A stretch of DNA of 64,000 bases from Patiria miniata. Its lineage: Eukaryota > Echinodermata > Asteroidea > Valvatida > Asterinidae. How positions within the stretch are numbered: position 1 is the stretch's first letter; the number at the start of each line of letters is the position of its first letter. Positions 22,360-35,099 of the stretch are shown here, in pieces. Position numbers and translations under genes: made by a program. The notes under the pieces were generated by a model. The model searched no databases. It worked only from the letters and a program-made list of their open reading frames with translations, and had not been told where the DNA came from. The stretch lies in assembly GCF_015706575.1 (NCBI RefSeq), contig NW_024037076.1:6172777-6236776 (forward strand), read 5' to 3'.

Positions 22360-23534
22360 GTACAAACCGGATCGAAGAGATGCGTTGCGCACATTATGTG
22401 GCATTGTGTTGCGTTGCCATGCCTTGCGTTGCCTCGCGTTGCTGCATGTGCGGTACGAGCGGTGCGGTACGCATACGATCCAGACCAGTATACTTGTAAG
22501 TAATTCACTGAAGTTCAATGTAAACTTCAGGCGAAAAGAGTACATGAGGACATGGGTTAATATTATCATTGACATAGAAATTTCCTGACATGATAAAAAT
22601 GTTTATGTTTTCCTTATCCCTAAAATAAATGTTCGAAATAAAACAAATAGAATGTGAAGTGAATAAAGACGTACTTTCTACCATTACAAAAGTGATCAAA
22701 TATTGAATGGGTTATCGAACGGAAACTTCGGACCCCAGTTAGTTCTGGAATAATTTTTACAAAGTTTAAATTTTTTTGCGGCCGACAGTAATTCAGTTCT
22801 CGCAGGGTTGGGCGGTTCCCGCCCTTTATCAACAGCGATAATGTACGGACCGGGAATCAGACCACAAGTAGGCGGATCTGTTTGGACGCAAAAGTAACCC
22901 CAAATAAAACTTTTTTTTTACTGAGGATTGCAGACGTCCATAACAGAAATAAAGTATGCGAAATCGAATTTGCTGAAGAGCAAGACAGTTCAAGTGACCA
23001 CTGGCAGCATCCGCTATTTAAAAAACCGCATTCGCCCGTCCGAAGTCCGAAGCCGTAGTCGTGTAATGCAATCGTTAATACATCTTCTCGTATCAGTTTC
23101 AAGGTCCATACGTACGGACAATTTTTTTTTTGAATGGCGTACGAGTTTATGATAATAAACTAAAGAAGGGTGCATAACATCTCACCTGTTGAACTCTCAG
23201 CTCAGTAGTTAATGTACATTATTGAGCAAACAGAGAATATATGAAGGATTTTTTTGGGGGGGGGGGGTGGTCATGTAAACGGATTCCGTTGCTAACACAA
23301 TTAAAACATTAGCGTCCGCGGACACATGTTTAAATCACTTTTAACGATAGCTATCTTCCGGACGAAACCATTTGAGGTGGAATAACTTCAATATTATTAG
23401 TCCTATCTCCACTTTGAGCAAGGTTTTGCCCATTATTAAATCGGTTAGTTCATTTCCGGGTTTATAACCAATGCTCACACGTGCCTTGAAGAATGCTAAG
23501 CGTCAAGGGCGATATTAATCTTTTACATATAGGA

Positions 23535-23690
23535 TCATTTGCGTTTATCTCAAAAGTAACTTTCCGAATTGTTTTCAAAAAGCTTACTTGGATTAAAGAT
23601 CGCACCCGGTGAAATTATTTCGTCCGGCTAGCTTATGTTGGTGATTTTCAACGATCAGTCAGTTGACAGATTTTGAGAGAAAAACGGCAA
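23535..23690 (+). repeat. Dispersed repeat R, copy 1
   Basis: It shares, in order, TTTATCTCAAAAGTAAC, AAAAGCTTACTTGGATTAAA, GATCG, GTGAAATTATTTCGTC.GGC and CGATCAGTCAGT with copies at 26628, 29285, 30650 and (weaker) 54805. Class unknown. Confidence 0.55.
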
Positions 23691-23699
23691 AACTGTATG

Positions 23700-26620
23700 G
23701 TAAATCAAATCATAAATTATATTTTCAGAGTCACCTTTACCTCTTGTTTTTTTTTAAAGTATTCCATTGTTTTACATTCAAAATTATTTATTGATTTTGA
23801 AATTAAGTAGATTCGTTTGGGGGTTTTCCCACTTAATTATTAACGCCTACTTGTCGTCATGCCACGCCTATAGCTTTATGCATGTTTGTGCGATTTGTAA
23901 GATCTCTAAGTACCATCAGTTTGTTCATTTACCTGATAAGGAAAAAAAAACATCAAAACATCATCCTACATACGAACTTCAACAAGTTGATTGAAATTTT
24001 GTGGGGAGTGTAGGCACCTTGCCGGATACAATTTGGCCGCGGACGTACAAGTAATACATTTGTAAACATCGCCACATGAGTTGAACAATGATAACGGCGA
24101 AAAGAGTGCATTTAGACTAGCTGTTACAGGTGAAATCGGACATTATATTCTTGTGTAATTCACAGAGGTACTTTGAACATGCTAATTTGTATGTATCTGT
24201 ATTGGTCAAAAATGAGAATTCTAGATTTAAAAGGGACGCCTGTTTCATTTCTGTTTTTGTACATGCAAATGTTTACTTTGGGGATGTGGGGGTTGTCGTG
24301 CGGATACCCGTGCCCCCGGGTGCCCCCTATTTCAAATCTTGAATTGAACAAATTTGTATCATCTGCCTTCAGTGCCCCCTTGAAAAATGTGTGCCCCCAG
24401 GTGACCTCTACCAAAAAGTGTAACGCTAGTAACGCCACGCGATCGCACTGGCGGCCTGGCGTTGTAGTTGTGTGGTTCCCAGACCAAAATATTCTGACTA
24501 CTCTGAGCATATATAGGCCGGGTCCGCAACAGGCTTCATGGGCAACGGCTATTGCCTCAATGTTTCCACGTACAAGTAGCCCAGGGGCAAAGACCTAGCC
24601 ATTAAAAAGAAGCCAAAGGCTATAGACAAGAGATTCGTTATAGGTGGAATAGGTCAGGTGGGTGCCACTGTCACGTGACCAAAATTGACAGGAACTAGAC
24701 TGGTCCCCGCCCCACCCCCTTAAAATATGGGGACCGTTAGGTTCTTCCCATTTTAAGCCATTGATTCGATCACCTCTGCGCGTGCGCAACATTTTTGTGT
24801 ATTTTTTACAAACGATGTTGGCAGCTTTGTGCGTGGATGACATTTGAACACATGGCTATCAAAAAAAAATCAGGGACAGGGAACCAGTCTAGGGCAGGAA
24901 CATGCCCACGGTTTCCGAAAAGTCTGAAGTTTTTCCGAATACGTTTTCATTGACACACACGGTACGGACATGTTTGCGATAGCTGGGATATTTCACGTTG
25001 TAAAATGGATTTATTTACCCACAAAATACCCGTCATGCTAGCTTGTTATCAGTCCTGAAACAATTATTAAAAAATACGGACTCGCTGTGGAAATTCTTGC
25101 CACTCGTATTGCCTATTAGATCTTGTGTTTCGAGTATGCACTCGAACGATTGCAGGGCTTTGCTATGCCGTGTTGTAATTCTGAATGTGACCGTCACCTG
25201 ACCTATATCATCTATGAAGAGACATCAGGCGATCAGGAAACCAGACTTCGGTGAGCAATTTACACGGGACGGCCCAGCACCAGACGGTACATGTTGCGTA
25301 CGTTGACGATCCGTACATAAATGATATGGGATCATGTACAGGGAAGAAAAATTTCCACTTCGATCTAAGGTAGACGACGCCAATCCCCTTTTGCCCCAGT
25401 CTCATGACAAGACTGAAAGGGCTTTTTAGAGTTCCCAAAGATTTTGTCTCGTTGATTACATTAATATGATGTTTGAACTTGCAATGTCGTCTTGTATAAT
25501 GTCGTTACGCGATAACTCGGGATCCGTTCGTTTTAACGCTGTACATTGTGATTACCGGTACATGTGCATATAATTGTTGAGAAATCCCACTTCAAAGTGG
25601 GCTTACAGTCGAAAAGGCGTTGAGGTGTTCAGCAATAGACCGATTCGCTAATAAATACCCCAGTACATAGTTATTTATGCACGCATGCGTATAAGCGATT
25701 TGCGAGGCAAGAGCAGTACATTGGTAGTGCAAATTTGTATTGGTCAAATATCTCCAATTATATCGTGTCAGTGAGGTTGGACTTCATTGGAGTAAGCAGA
25801 TCAGTAAATCGATCTACTTACAAAATGCTTCTTCGACGATATCACTAAATGCGCAGTCTCTTTTTGAAGAGATACATCAAAATAAGAAAACTAAGATATT
25901 AAAACACATTGACACTTTTTTTTTAAAGAAAATTGAAATATATCGATGGAAAAAAAATAAAATAGGTCAGAGGATTGCGCATGGTTTATTAATGAATGCT
26001 GCATTTGGGAACACTCATCTTATTATTAATCAATAGCGGCAGCCTTGTACAGTAGCAGCCTTGACGTTTCATATTTTATGACAAATTCAGTAGCACTATA
26101 CTGAATGTTTTCCGTGTCATTTTTCATTTTTTGCTTCAGGACTACCCCGTGTTTAGCCATTAAATCCACCGATATGTTAATGGAAGAGCGAGCGATGATG
26201 ATAAGTGCTTAGGTCATCACAGGTCGCTTGTCCCGTCTTGAACACGTGTTGCATGCAAGGTATCACCAAATACATGTCGTCTCGCACGTGTAATATTTTA
26301 ACCACGCTGCACACCTGTGTATGACGCCATGAAACGTTTTGTTTAAACATTACATTTCATTTTAATGCGAAATTTACTGCCACTTTTAACGCAACGAAAT
26401 GGGCTTTACTTCGCAGAGCGATGGAGCGCTCAGTGCAGCTGTTGGTATTTTATCACATCGAACATCCTTTCAATCTCGATCGTCAATTTTATTCAGTTGG
26501 CAGCAAAATAGACGTGATGGTTTTCCCCTGTGATTGTAACTTTAAAGGCATACGATCTTTAATCCATGAGAGCTTTTTTCATCATATTTCGGGAGGTTAT
26601 ACTTTTTGGGATAATGCAAA
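23700..26620. other. No gene recognised
   Basis: AT-rich DNA. A G/C-rich segment at 24290-24460 with GTGCCCCC phrases and GTAACGCCAC may be a transposon remnant. The ORF at 25740-26036 is A/T-run driven and unrecognised. Confidence 0.4.
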
Positions 26621-26627
26621 TGATCAT

Positions 26628-26850
26628 CAGTTGCATTTATCTCAAAAAGTAACCTACCGAAAAATGATGAAAAGGCTTACATGGATTTAAAGATCGTACA
26701 CATTCGTACTGGTACTAAACACCCTGTGAAATTATTCCGTCTGGCTTGCTGTCATTTAGAAGAAATCAAGAAATGTAGGTGATTTCCGACGATCAGTCAA
26801 TGGACTGACTTTTCGAAATACAGAGTGCTATGGACGAAATCGAGTTCGTG
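26628..26850 (+). repeat. Dispersed repeat R, copy 2
   Basis: The shared blocks are TTATCTCAAAAAGTAAC, GGCTTACATGGATTTAAAGA, ACTAAACACCCTGTGAAATT, ATTCCGTCTGGC and CGACGATCAGTCAATG. Confidence 0.6.
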
Positions 26851-28190
26851 ATCAAAAAGGTTGTGCATGGTTTTTCATTGTGTTCTTGAAAAGTGTAACA
26901 TCCACTGAATTGAAACTTCAACAGGTCAGGTTTTGAACATTCTTCTTTGGATTTTGAGTGGTATTATTATTGGAAACGAACAATATGCATGAAATGCAAA
27001 TGTTCCTATATGCCTGTAAGTATCACATCTGATTTGCTCTTGATTTTCAAAAAAAAAACACCTGATAAGTTCACCAACTCTCTATCCAATTATCGAAGGA
27101 AAACACACAATATTGTAACAAACATGAAACCACTTGATGTCAGCAATGCTCGACAGGGGAACTTGAGGGTTGGAAGCCAACCTATAGGCATGAAATTCAA
27201 ACTTTTTGTGGAATAGAGCGTGCAGGCTGACCTCAAAAACCTGCGAGATTTCATGGGAATACAGCACATATCCGGGCACTATGTACAGGATCTACAACAT
27301 ATATTTTGTGTCCTTCATGGCTAGGCTTATCGATCCAGTCAAGGGCAATATTGGTTATGTGAATGAAAAGAAAGCATCGCCATTTACAACATATTGAAAA
27401 TATTGCGAATTGATGGCTAATAAAATGACACATTTTGACCTCAACTTTCGATAAAATGAAACCCTTTGACCTCAACTTCCGTTCAATCGATCACACAGAT
27501 TACAACTGGGTAAATTCTAACACGGGAGTCCGTGACTAGACTAGTCAGTGTTTGGTACCAAGACGTTCACATGAATAGCGAATGTGAATTAGCGAGACTT
27601 GCACGTTCTATTAGATGTAGTCTAGAGAACAGTCTGCAGATTAATGTGGAGATTCCATCAACTCATGAACGCCAGTTGCACAAACTTAGGAACTTATATA
27701 GTAGCTTCCTTCACGAGAGTTTGGGCTTTTCGTTGTCAATCATATGTCACCACTCACCAACAATTAATAAAAACAACACAAATTTCGGGAGGTCACGTGT
27801 ACAAATGTTGGAATTTGAAGTTGACAGGTTGACAGTTAAGATGAACATTCCAATTTAGATTGTCTATCGTGAGTTCTTAACTTCATATATTCCAATAAAA
27901 TCCATGAAAATTATGACTGACTGAACATAAGAAGACCAGTTATTGTATGACACAATTATTTTATTGATCCCGATTAATGTCCCCTGCAGTCATAGCAATA
28001 TTGATCCAGTTTCAAAGATAAAGCAAATCCTCTAATGACCAATAGTCAAAATGGTTTTCAGTTGGTGTGAATGTGGCTGGCCGGATTCTTGTAACTTTCT
28101 GAGTTTTGTAAACATATTCAAGATTCTGGATATGCAGACGATCCAATACCAGGGGAGAGAGCAGCTATACTAGAGGAGGGTAGCCTACTG
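26850..28190. other. No gene recognised
   Basis: The ORF at 27532-27858 (108 codons) has no domain I recognise and no clear splice signals. AT-rich throughout. Confidence 0.4.
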
Positions 28191-28627
28191 CTAGACGCCA
28201 TGGGGACGAGGTTGCACCAATCTAACTTCGCTCGTCCCCGGTGCCGTATCAAAGGGCGCTTACGGCACCCAGAAAGACAGGTGTAGCGTTAATTTAGGAC
28301 TCTATATATGAAATACGGACTCATTGGTAGTATTGCGCATGCGTAAATGTGATAGTTAGGAGAGTGACTGGTCACGTGAGAGGGTTTAACCACTAATAGG
28401 GTAAAGGAGTCGGATTTTCATAGGAGTCCGATTTTCCAATGACACCGGAGCTGTCGAGAAGATGTCCCTTCACAATCTCTAATCTGAAGGAAACGCAGAC
28501 TTCGCGAAGAATTGTGGGTAGGTTAATTGCCATGAACAATATACGTACATAATGTGTCCAATGAGAGCTCAGAAAAGTTGAGCTCGGGTCACCGCGTGAA
28601 CAAATCCGTCCAATGAGATCTCGTCAC

Positions 28628-28907
28628 CAAGGGCAGATCCGTGGGGGGCCAACGGGGGCCATACCCCCCCCCCCCCCCCAAGAAACGAACCATTTTTTTT
28701 TAAAGTGACGCTGCAATTAAGGCAGGCACTGCGTACACCACCATCTTTTCCTCAAAAAGATTTAGTTAAATAGTCATAAATTGCCTCTGATCGCACCACC
28801 GAGCATCTAGAATCCGAACCCAACGCCGTAAATTTTGGAACCCTCTTTTAGGGGGACCGAATTTTTTTGGGGGCCCCCAAAAAAATTGTGTTCTGGATCC
28901 GCCCTTG
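28628..28907. mobile_element. hAT-like MITE with an 8-bp target-site duplication
   Basis: The left end CAAGGGCAGATCC is mirrored by GGATCCGCCCTTG at the right. The flanks are CTCGTCAC (28620-28627) and CTCATCAC (28908-28915), 7 of 8 identical, the duplication length of hAT elements. It is 280 bp and non-coding, with a C tract near 28665 and G-rich right part. Confidence 0.75.
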
Positions 28908-29284
28908 CTCATCACAGAAATTAGATGAGTGCCCTTCGAGATATGGCGATGCCGATGCAGACCAGTAAAGGGGTACAGACCAGTAAATAGGCCAAATATG
29001 CTCTTTGCAGTACGCCCTCACGTGGCAGCCCCCTGCCAATATGATGAATACAATGTGCAACACCGACTGGGCTGTAGTCCCCTGGACGTGTCGGCCTATG
29101 AGTGCATACACCCTTTTGGATAGAGAAAAATTATATATGCCAGTTACAAGTGATCTTGACATGCCGACACACTAAAAAAAAAAAGGATAGACATGTGTAA
29201 GTGAAGCGTTTTCTAACTCGACTCTGTAGGCTCTATCCACATTTTGGCCCAGGAATAAACTATTAGAGGTATAGTAGACCATTT

Positions 29285-29520
29285 GCATCTATCCAAAAAG
29301 TAACCGACCTAATTATTGTTAAAAAGCTTACTTGGTTTAAAGATAGTAATGACACTAAACTCCCTGTGAAATCATTCATTCTGGTATACTGTCATTTTGA
29401 AGAAAACAATAAAAGAAGGTCATTCCTAAAGCTAAGTTGTTCCAAGTGACGCATTTTTGGAAATTTGGCAGTTAATTTGTAATTGGGCGAATCCGTGAAT
29501 GGGTGCAAGCGCGTTGACAT
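29285..29520 (+). repeat. Dispersed repeat R, copy 3
   Basis: AAAAAGTAACCGACC, AAAAAGCTTACTTGGTTTAA, ACTAAACTCCCTGTGAAATC and ATCCGTGAATGGGTGCAAGC are shared with the other copies, the last also with 30927. Confidence 0.6.
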
Positions 29521-29789
29521 GACCCACACGCGCACGTGGTTGCAATTATAAGCGAGAAAGATGAGTTCAGTGTGGACATCAAGTATAGCAACAATCGGCT
29601 GAATGGGAATCAAGTCCCGAATTCTCATCTCGGGATTGTGTCATGCTTCACTCAGCAACTTTTGAATTGAATTAGCGAGATCCAGAATATAGTGTTTTCT
29701 CGAAATATATAGCATTCACATGCAGAACTAGCGCTTCATTAGGTTAGTTGTTAAACACCCGTCTTTGTTGCTTCATCGAAAACAAGTGA

Positions 29790-29886
29790 GAGTGCACAAT
29801 AAGCTCTGGCTGTGAGCTTAAAAATGCCACGCCGAAAAACGCCAACCACTAAGTGACATGTAGAACTCCTGCTAGAGCTTAAAAAT
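29790..29886 (+). mobile_element. AAGCTCTGGC MITE, copy 2, internally shortened
   Basis: Ends match copy 1 (GTGCACAATAAGCTCTGGC; GCTAGAGCTTAAAAA), but most of the interior, including the GACC run, is missing. Confidence 0.65.
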
Positions 29887-30056
29887 AGGAAGTGGTTAGA
29901 GAAACCCCTGAAATCTGCTGTTGAGAAGAACCCCTATGAAATAGGCGTCATGAAACCCCTTAGGAAGATAGAAAATAGTTATCAGGAACTCCTAAGCTGG
30001 TAGAAAATAGGTAGTGGCAATTGGTACTCCCTAGGAGGATATAAAAAAAAAGTACC

Positions 30057-30305
30057 AGTGCAGAATAGGCTCTGGCAGTGTTGCGAGAATTCTTGCATGA
30101 AATCGATCAAAACGATCCATGCCAGAGCTGAAAATGAAATCGATCAAAATGATCCTTGAGGGAGCTGAAACATGCGACGCCGAAAAATGCGACGCTGATG
30201 GCACATATGGAACACCATGCTGTTGGTCAATTTTCGGGGACAGACAGACCGACCGACCGACCGACCACCAAGTGACATGTAGAAGCTCCCATCCAGAACT
30301 TTAAA
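30057..30305 (+). mobile_element. AAGCTCTGGC MITE, copy 3
   Basis: Blocks match copy 1 in order: GGCTCTGGCAGTGTTGCGAG, CATGCGACGCCGAAAAATGC, GGACAGACAGACC with (GACC)n near 30247-30268, and CAAGTGACATGTAGAAGCTC. An ATGAAATCGATCAAAA stretch is duplicated inside. Confidence 0.7.
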
Positions 30306-30649
30306 AAAAAATGCACCAGAATTTGTTTACTCTACCTTTAAATGTAAATGCATCCACACTCCGTCCGTTCGCGATTATGTACTCAGGGTTAACAGTACTC
30401 AGGATTCTAGACGCCACTGCAAAAATGTTCACACTTTTTGTTTCAAACCGAAAATTCGGATTAGCTGGAAATCTAAATGTTGTTTCATGACAGTAAATTA
30501 CAAGTGAGTTAAATATAAGGGAATTGACAATGCATTGAAAACTTGGATATTCGAGTACACTTTTTTTTAACGGAAATGGACTCGATCGGATTCGCAACCA
30601 CAGGTCAATCAAGAACCAATAACAGGTCAGTACACGGTCACAATAATGT

Positions 30650-30950
30650 CACGGTCATTAAAGGTAATACACAACGTTTGCAAACATCAAAAAGCAAAAC
30701 TACCAAATTATTACGAAATACCTTACTTGACTGTAAGTGAATAATAGTCTCAAGCATCCTGTGAAATCATGGCACCTGGTGTGCTGTCATTTTCAAGACA
30801 AGTGGAATTTTGTATCAATATCCAACGACGTTCGGCCGACCATTATTGGAAAAACTGCCTTTTTTAATATACTATACCCCCAATTTACCAAATTAATCCA
30901 CATTTTGTTTGCAATCGGTTACACATCCGTGAACGGGTGCAAGCCATGAA
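30650..30950 (+). repeat. Dispersed repeat R, copy 4
   Basis: TACCTTACTTGACTG, CATCCTGTGAAATCATGGCA, TTCGGCCGACCATTATTGGA and ATCCGTGAACGGGTGCAAGC match the family. The CGGCCGACCA..TTGGAAAAA stretch also occurs near 4672. Confidence 0.55.
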
Positions 30951-31028
30951 GTCTGGTTCCCTGACCTGACACTCCCAGACGTCTATAAATTGCTTCGTTT
31001 CGTCTGAAGTAGGGTCAGGGAACCAGAT
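30950..31028. repeat. Short inverted repeat, TCTGGTTCCCTGACC arms
   Basis: TCTGGTTCCCTGACC at about 30951 faces GGTCAGGGAACCAGA near 31013, with a second inner pair CAGACG/CGTCTG. This could be a tiny MITE. Confidence 0.5.
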
Positions 31029-31553
31029 TACAAGAACACCCTTTTTTTCTTGGTTTTTCCAGCATCTATGAACACAAAACTGTAAACAGGTCAGTGTTCT
31101 ATTCGGCCTAATAGTGTTCAGGGTCAAAATAATGCATTTCCGAGTCAAAATGACACTTCTCTTGATCACTTTTTCGGGTCGTTTTGACCCAGAAATCTTA
31201 AATTGGTGTATACGTGCTTTTTGGGTGTGGCACCTTGAAAAATAGGTTTTTTCAAATTGAATTGATAATTTTCGAGCATTACAATAGTTATGAGCTTTCC
31301 AATGAGACATCGCACGAAAAAAAATCAGCCGACGACAAGTAATCAATTAATTAATTTCAACTTTTGAATTAAGAGCAAGACACTCCTAATTCGTTCTGAA
31401 TAGCGTAATTTCTGAACTTAAGCGCGCCAACCACTTCTTAAAACTGTATAAAGGCCTGCAAAAATAAACAGGCAAATTGGTTTGTTGCAGGACATTATAT
31501 TCCTTTCAATTTCGTTCGGAAAAGAAAATCGAAATTTTGAAAAAGCACATATA

Positions 31554-32058
31554 CAGGGTGAGTAAAAAAAAACGAAACCCAAATGTTGGGACCATTGTTT
31601 TAAAGAAATTGTGCATGTAGCACTTTCAAAATCAAGGATATAAAAGTCCAATTCATTAGCTTTTTTTAGTACAAGAATCATTTAAATCACTCATGTACTT
31701 TTTAAGTTACGGAATTTTAAACACAACCACCGTTTTAAGGTTCTGTCCACAGATCACCAAAAAGGTGAGCGTTCTTTCAGCAAAACGAAAACAATTCACA
31801 CACATGCCTGTGTGATTTGTTTTCGTTTTGCTGAAAGAACATTGAACTCTTTTGCGATCCGTGGACAAAACCTTAAAACGGTGGTTGTGTTTAAAATTCC
31901 GTCACTTGAAAAGTACATAAGTGATTTGAATGATTTTTGTACTAAAAGAAAGCTTATGAATTGGGCTTTCATATCCTAGATTTTGAAAGTGCTACATTCA
32001 GAATTTCTTTAAAACAATGGTCTCAACATTTGGGTTTCGTTTTTTGTTACTCACCCTT
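31554..32058. mobile_element. Foldback CAGGGTGAGT MITE, near full-length inverted repeat, copy A
   Basis: TA|CAGGGTGAGTAAAAAAAAAC opens it and TTGTTACTCACCCTT|TA closes it. Arms of about 245 bp pair almost throughout (for example CCAAATGTTGGGACCATTG and TTCTTTCAGCAAAACGAAAA and their inverses) around a short loop near 31804. TA flanks both ends, consistent with a Tc1/mariner-related MITE. It has no coding capacity. Confidence 0.85.
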
Positions 32059-32400
32059 TATACCAACTTTAACAATAGTGTTATTTTGACCCCCAAAAAA
32101 GTGTCATTTTTTTGACACTAAAACCAAGATGCCGGGTCAATCGGACCAGGGGCTATTTAGAGTGTACTATTACTTGACTGAAGACTATGACTTGAATGCA
32201 AGTCTGTATGGTGATGTTCCTTTCATCTTTGGGGAGATTATCATGAGTCCCCCGAAGAAAATGACAGTGACTTGTGGAAAGACATCTCGAGCAAAAGTAT
32301 GATGGCATGGTATATGATTCTCAGGGGATATTCAGGTGCTAGTAACGTAGGGTCCTGCAGGTCATATCTCATGGCACATAAATAAAGGAAATTCAGAATA

Positions 32401-32878
32401 CAGGGTGAGTAAAAAAAAAACCCATTGTTTTAGTGAAGTTCTGCATGTAGCACTTTCAAAATCTAGGATATGAAAGCCCAATTCATGAGCTTTCTCTAGT
32501 ACAAGAATCATTCAAATAATTTATGTACTTTTTAAGTTACGGAGTTTTAAACACAACCACCGTTTAAAAGTTCTGTCCACGGATCACAAAAAAAGGTGTG
32601 CGTTCATTTAGCAAAACCAAAACAATTCACACACATCCTTATGTGTTATGATTTGTTTTTGTTTTGCTGAAAGAACACTGAACTTTTTTGTGATCCGTGG
32701 ACAGAACCTTACAATTCCGTAACATGAAAAGTACACGAGTGATTTGAATGATTCTTGTACTAAAAGAAAGCTTATGAATTGGGCTTTCATATCCTACATT
32801 TTGAAAGTGCTACATACAGAACTTCACTAAAATAATGGTCCCGATATTTGGGTTTGGGGGGTTTTTTTACTCGCCCTG
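32401..32878. mobile_element. Foldback CAGGGTGAGT MITE, copy B
   Basis: The family is that of copy A, 342 bp away. It opens TA|CAGGGTGAGTAAAAAAAAAA and closes TTTTTTTACTCGCCCTG|TA. It has the same arms and loop region (GCAAAACCAAAACAATTCAC). Differences between the arms and between copies show that both are old and independent. Confidence 0.85.
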
Positions 32879-33350
32879 TATAAGTGCGGTATCTGTATAT
32901 ATAACTTGAGTTAAGTGTGTCTTGGCACAAACGCTGTAGTATTCGGGGTTTGGTTGCTGAAATTATTGTATGAAGTTGGAATCACTGATAATTAATCCGT
33001 AAACAAAAACGTAGAATATTAGAAGTTAGAAATATAAATTTCTTAACATTCTGTAATATAAGAAAAAACCGGCGCGACCAAAAACGGTTGAAAGCAACAG
33101 AAGTGTCAGTTTTTAACACACAATTCCAATTTCATAACAATTTAACTCATGAAAATACATTTACTTGAGTTCATGTGCTGTTTATTGATTTTACTAAATA
33201 TTTTTAATTTGCTTTTATACTTAGTGGCTATATCATAGACAAACCAAAGGTGAGATTTTTCAGGATTTAACCAAATTTCAGGATTTTTGGCAGGACTTTT
33301 CCTGATTTCAAGATTTTTAATGATTCCATTTTCAAATGTGGAATTCCTGA

Positions 33351-33528
33351 GCTACAATCCCGGCCAAAATGCTTGGGACACGTCCACACAATGAGAATTC
33401 CCTTCCCCGGTCCCCCGCTTCCCCGGTCAATGTTGTCATCTCGCGCTTGAGCACAGACCGCGCAATGAGAGACAACATTGGCCGGGGGCCGGGGGTGGGG
33501 GCCCAGCGAGTTTTGCCGGGATTATAGC
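33351..33528. repeat. Inverted repeat element, about 75-bp imperfect arms
   Basis: GCTACAATCCCGGCCAAAAT at the left mirrors TTTTGCCGGGATTATAGC at the right. Inner blocks CCCCGGTCAATGTTGTC and GACAACATTGGCCGGGG also pair. The loop is CGCGCTTGAGCACAGACCGC-like. Non-coding. Confidence 0.55.
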
Positions 33529-33529
33529 C

Positions 33530-34920
33530 GTAAGCTAGCACAATGGTGTCCCGAGTGAAGGGGACCCATGAGTGTACAGTGACCACTTGCTCGGATTCGT
33601 CTATCCAACACTGACGTATTGTGGGTAGGTTGGTTCGAGTAGTTTACACGTGTAAGTAAAGCATACACGAGAACGTTCGATTAGCTATCACGTGACTCTC
33701 GTGTCAGCCCCAGCGTCACTACTGCCATAAATGACGTAAAGGACGATTTCGTGGCTGGCTAGATTAAAGACAGCGCGCAGGAACTTGAACACGAACCAAG
33801 TACCATGGAGAGATATAACAGAATGTTGACCGCTGTGATGTGGGATATGACGTTTTGAACACCCGAGGGCGCATACACTGTACAAACTCACACGTTTGAA
33901 GTATACTTCTCTTATCCGTTATCGAGCATGAGTTTTGTTGGACCTGTTACACTTAGTATATTGCAAATAAATAAAGGTATTTTTTTTAAGTTGTGTTCCC
34001 CAACTCTTCAACATATTCGCGATTTTTTTGTTTATTAATAAATGTCTATTGTATGATTTAATCCAACAAAAACTTCTCCTCCCCCTTTTTTTTTAAAGTC
34101 TGCAAAAAAGAGGGTTTGTCTTGATCACAAACAGATCCGCTTTGCGAGGAGACTTGCTCGCGGTCATTATTGATACTGATTGGCGGGCGAGAAGGAATTA
34201 TTGTATGACAGCCAATAATTCAACATTATGAAGAAATCATTCAATAACTAAACATGGGCCGATTTTGTTTCGGTCGATGTCTCACTCAAAATTGAATAAC
34301 TTTTGTACTGCTGGAAAAAAATAGCAATTTAGAAACAGAATCCTTTTTTCGGTATGAAATTCGAAACAAAAGGACCAGAAAGTATTCCACCTTTGTGTTT
34401 CTCCAGAATTATGGGAATGGTACAAAATACACCATATACCCCCGGTGTCATATGAAATTTAGACTTCAGTGAAATCTGGTCTCTTTTACCTTTTATGGAC
34501 TCTAACCCTCACACGTGACCTGACACTGTCCAAATTATCTTCACCTGGGCATGCGCAAAATAACCAATGTGAGAGTCCAAATTACACAATACACCGGAAG
34601 TACCTTAAAGCTGATACCCTTTGCTCTTCAAAAACTAGATGTTTGACCCTAACAAATGTTCAATGTGTATGTTTTGTTTAGACGAAAAACTACTTTATTC
34701 CTATTTTGGGCGTCTGCAACCGTCTGGTAAAAAAGGCTTTCATTTTGCACACACTAATGAAACAGCCCTGCGAGAGCAGAATTATTGTGGGGTTTTTTTT
34801 TTTCGTTCCAAGTCTCATTCAAAAGTAAATAACTTTTATATTTTATATTTCATCTTATGAATAGTTTAATTGCGGTTCTCACTGCTACTTGTACATCAGA
34901 TTCGAACCAGCTAACCGATC
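33530..34920. other. No gene; one diverged unit of the CACGTG array
   Basis: CCCATGAGTGTACAGTGACC, then GCTCGGATTCGTCTAT (about 33565-33604), resembles the 75-bp unit of 9026-9425, with its core changed to CCACTTGC. The remainder is AT-rich and unrecognised. Confidence 0.4.
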
Positions 34921-34927
34921 CTGCAAG

Positions 34928-35090
34928 CTCAGTGGTCGAGTGGTAAGACATCTGCACTAGAAAGCAGGAGGTCGTGGGTTCGAGTCCCTCCAGAGTGGAG
35001 GTAGCATACTGAGTATACAGTGTCTATACGTTGGTGAAGGGCAAAACCTAATATTGATTTACATCACCCCGACGCAAATTCCATCTTATG
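34928..35090 (+). mobile_element. tRNA-like sequence, probably a SINE head
   Basis: The A box TGGTCGAGTGG (34933-34943) and B box GGTTCGAGTCC (34978-34988) are well spaced. The anticodon loop would have 8 bases and the T stem has a mismatch, so this is more likely a tRNA-derived repeat than a working tRNA. Confidence 0.5.
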
Positions 35091-35099
35091 AATAACTTT

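Noticed and set aside
25740-26036. 98-codon Lys/Ile-rich ORF
   Set aside because: Driven by A/T-rich composition; nothing recognisable.
31096-32165. A larger element enclosing foldback copy A, suggested by GGGTCAAAAT phrases at both sides
   Set aside because: The phrases are AT-rich and only loosely inverse; I could not align clear ends.
34928-35000. Functional tRNA gene
   Set aside because: A and B boxes are good, but the anticodon loop is too long and the T stem is mismatched; a SINE head fits better.
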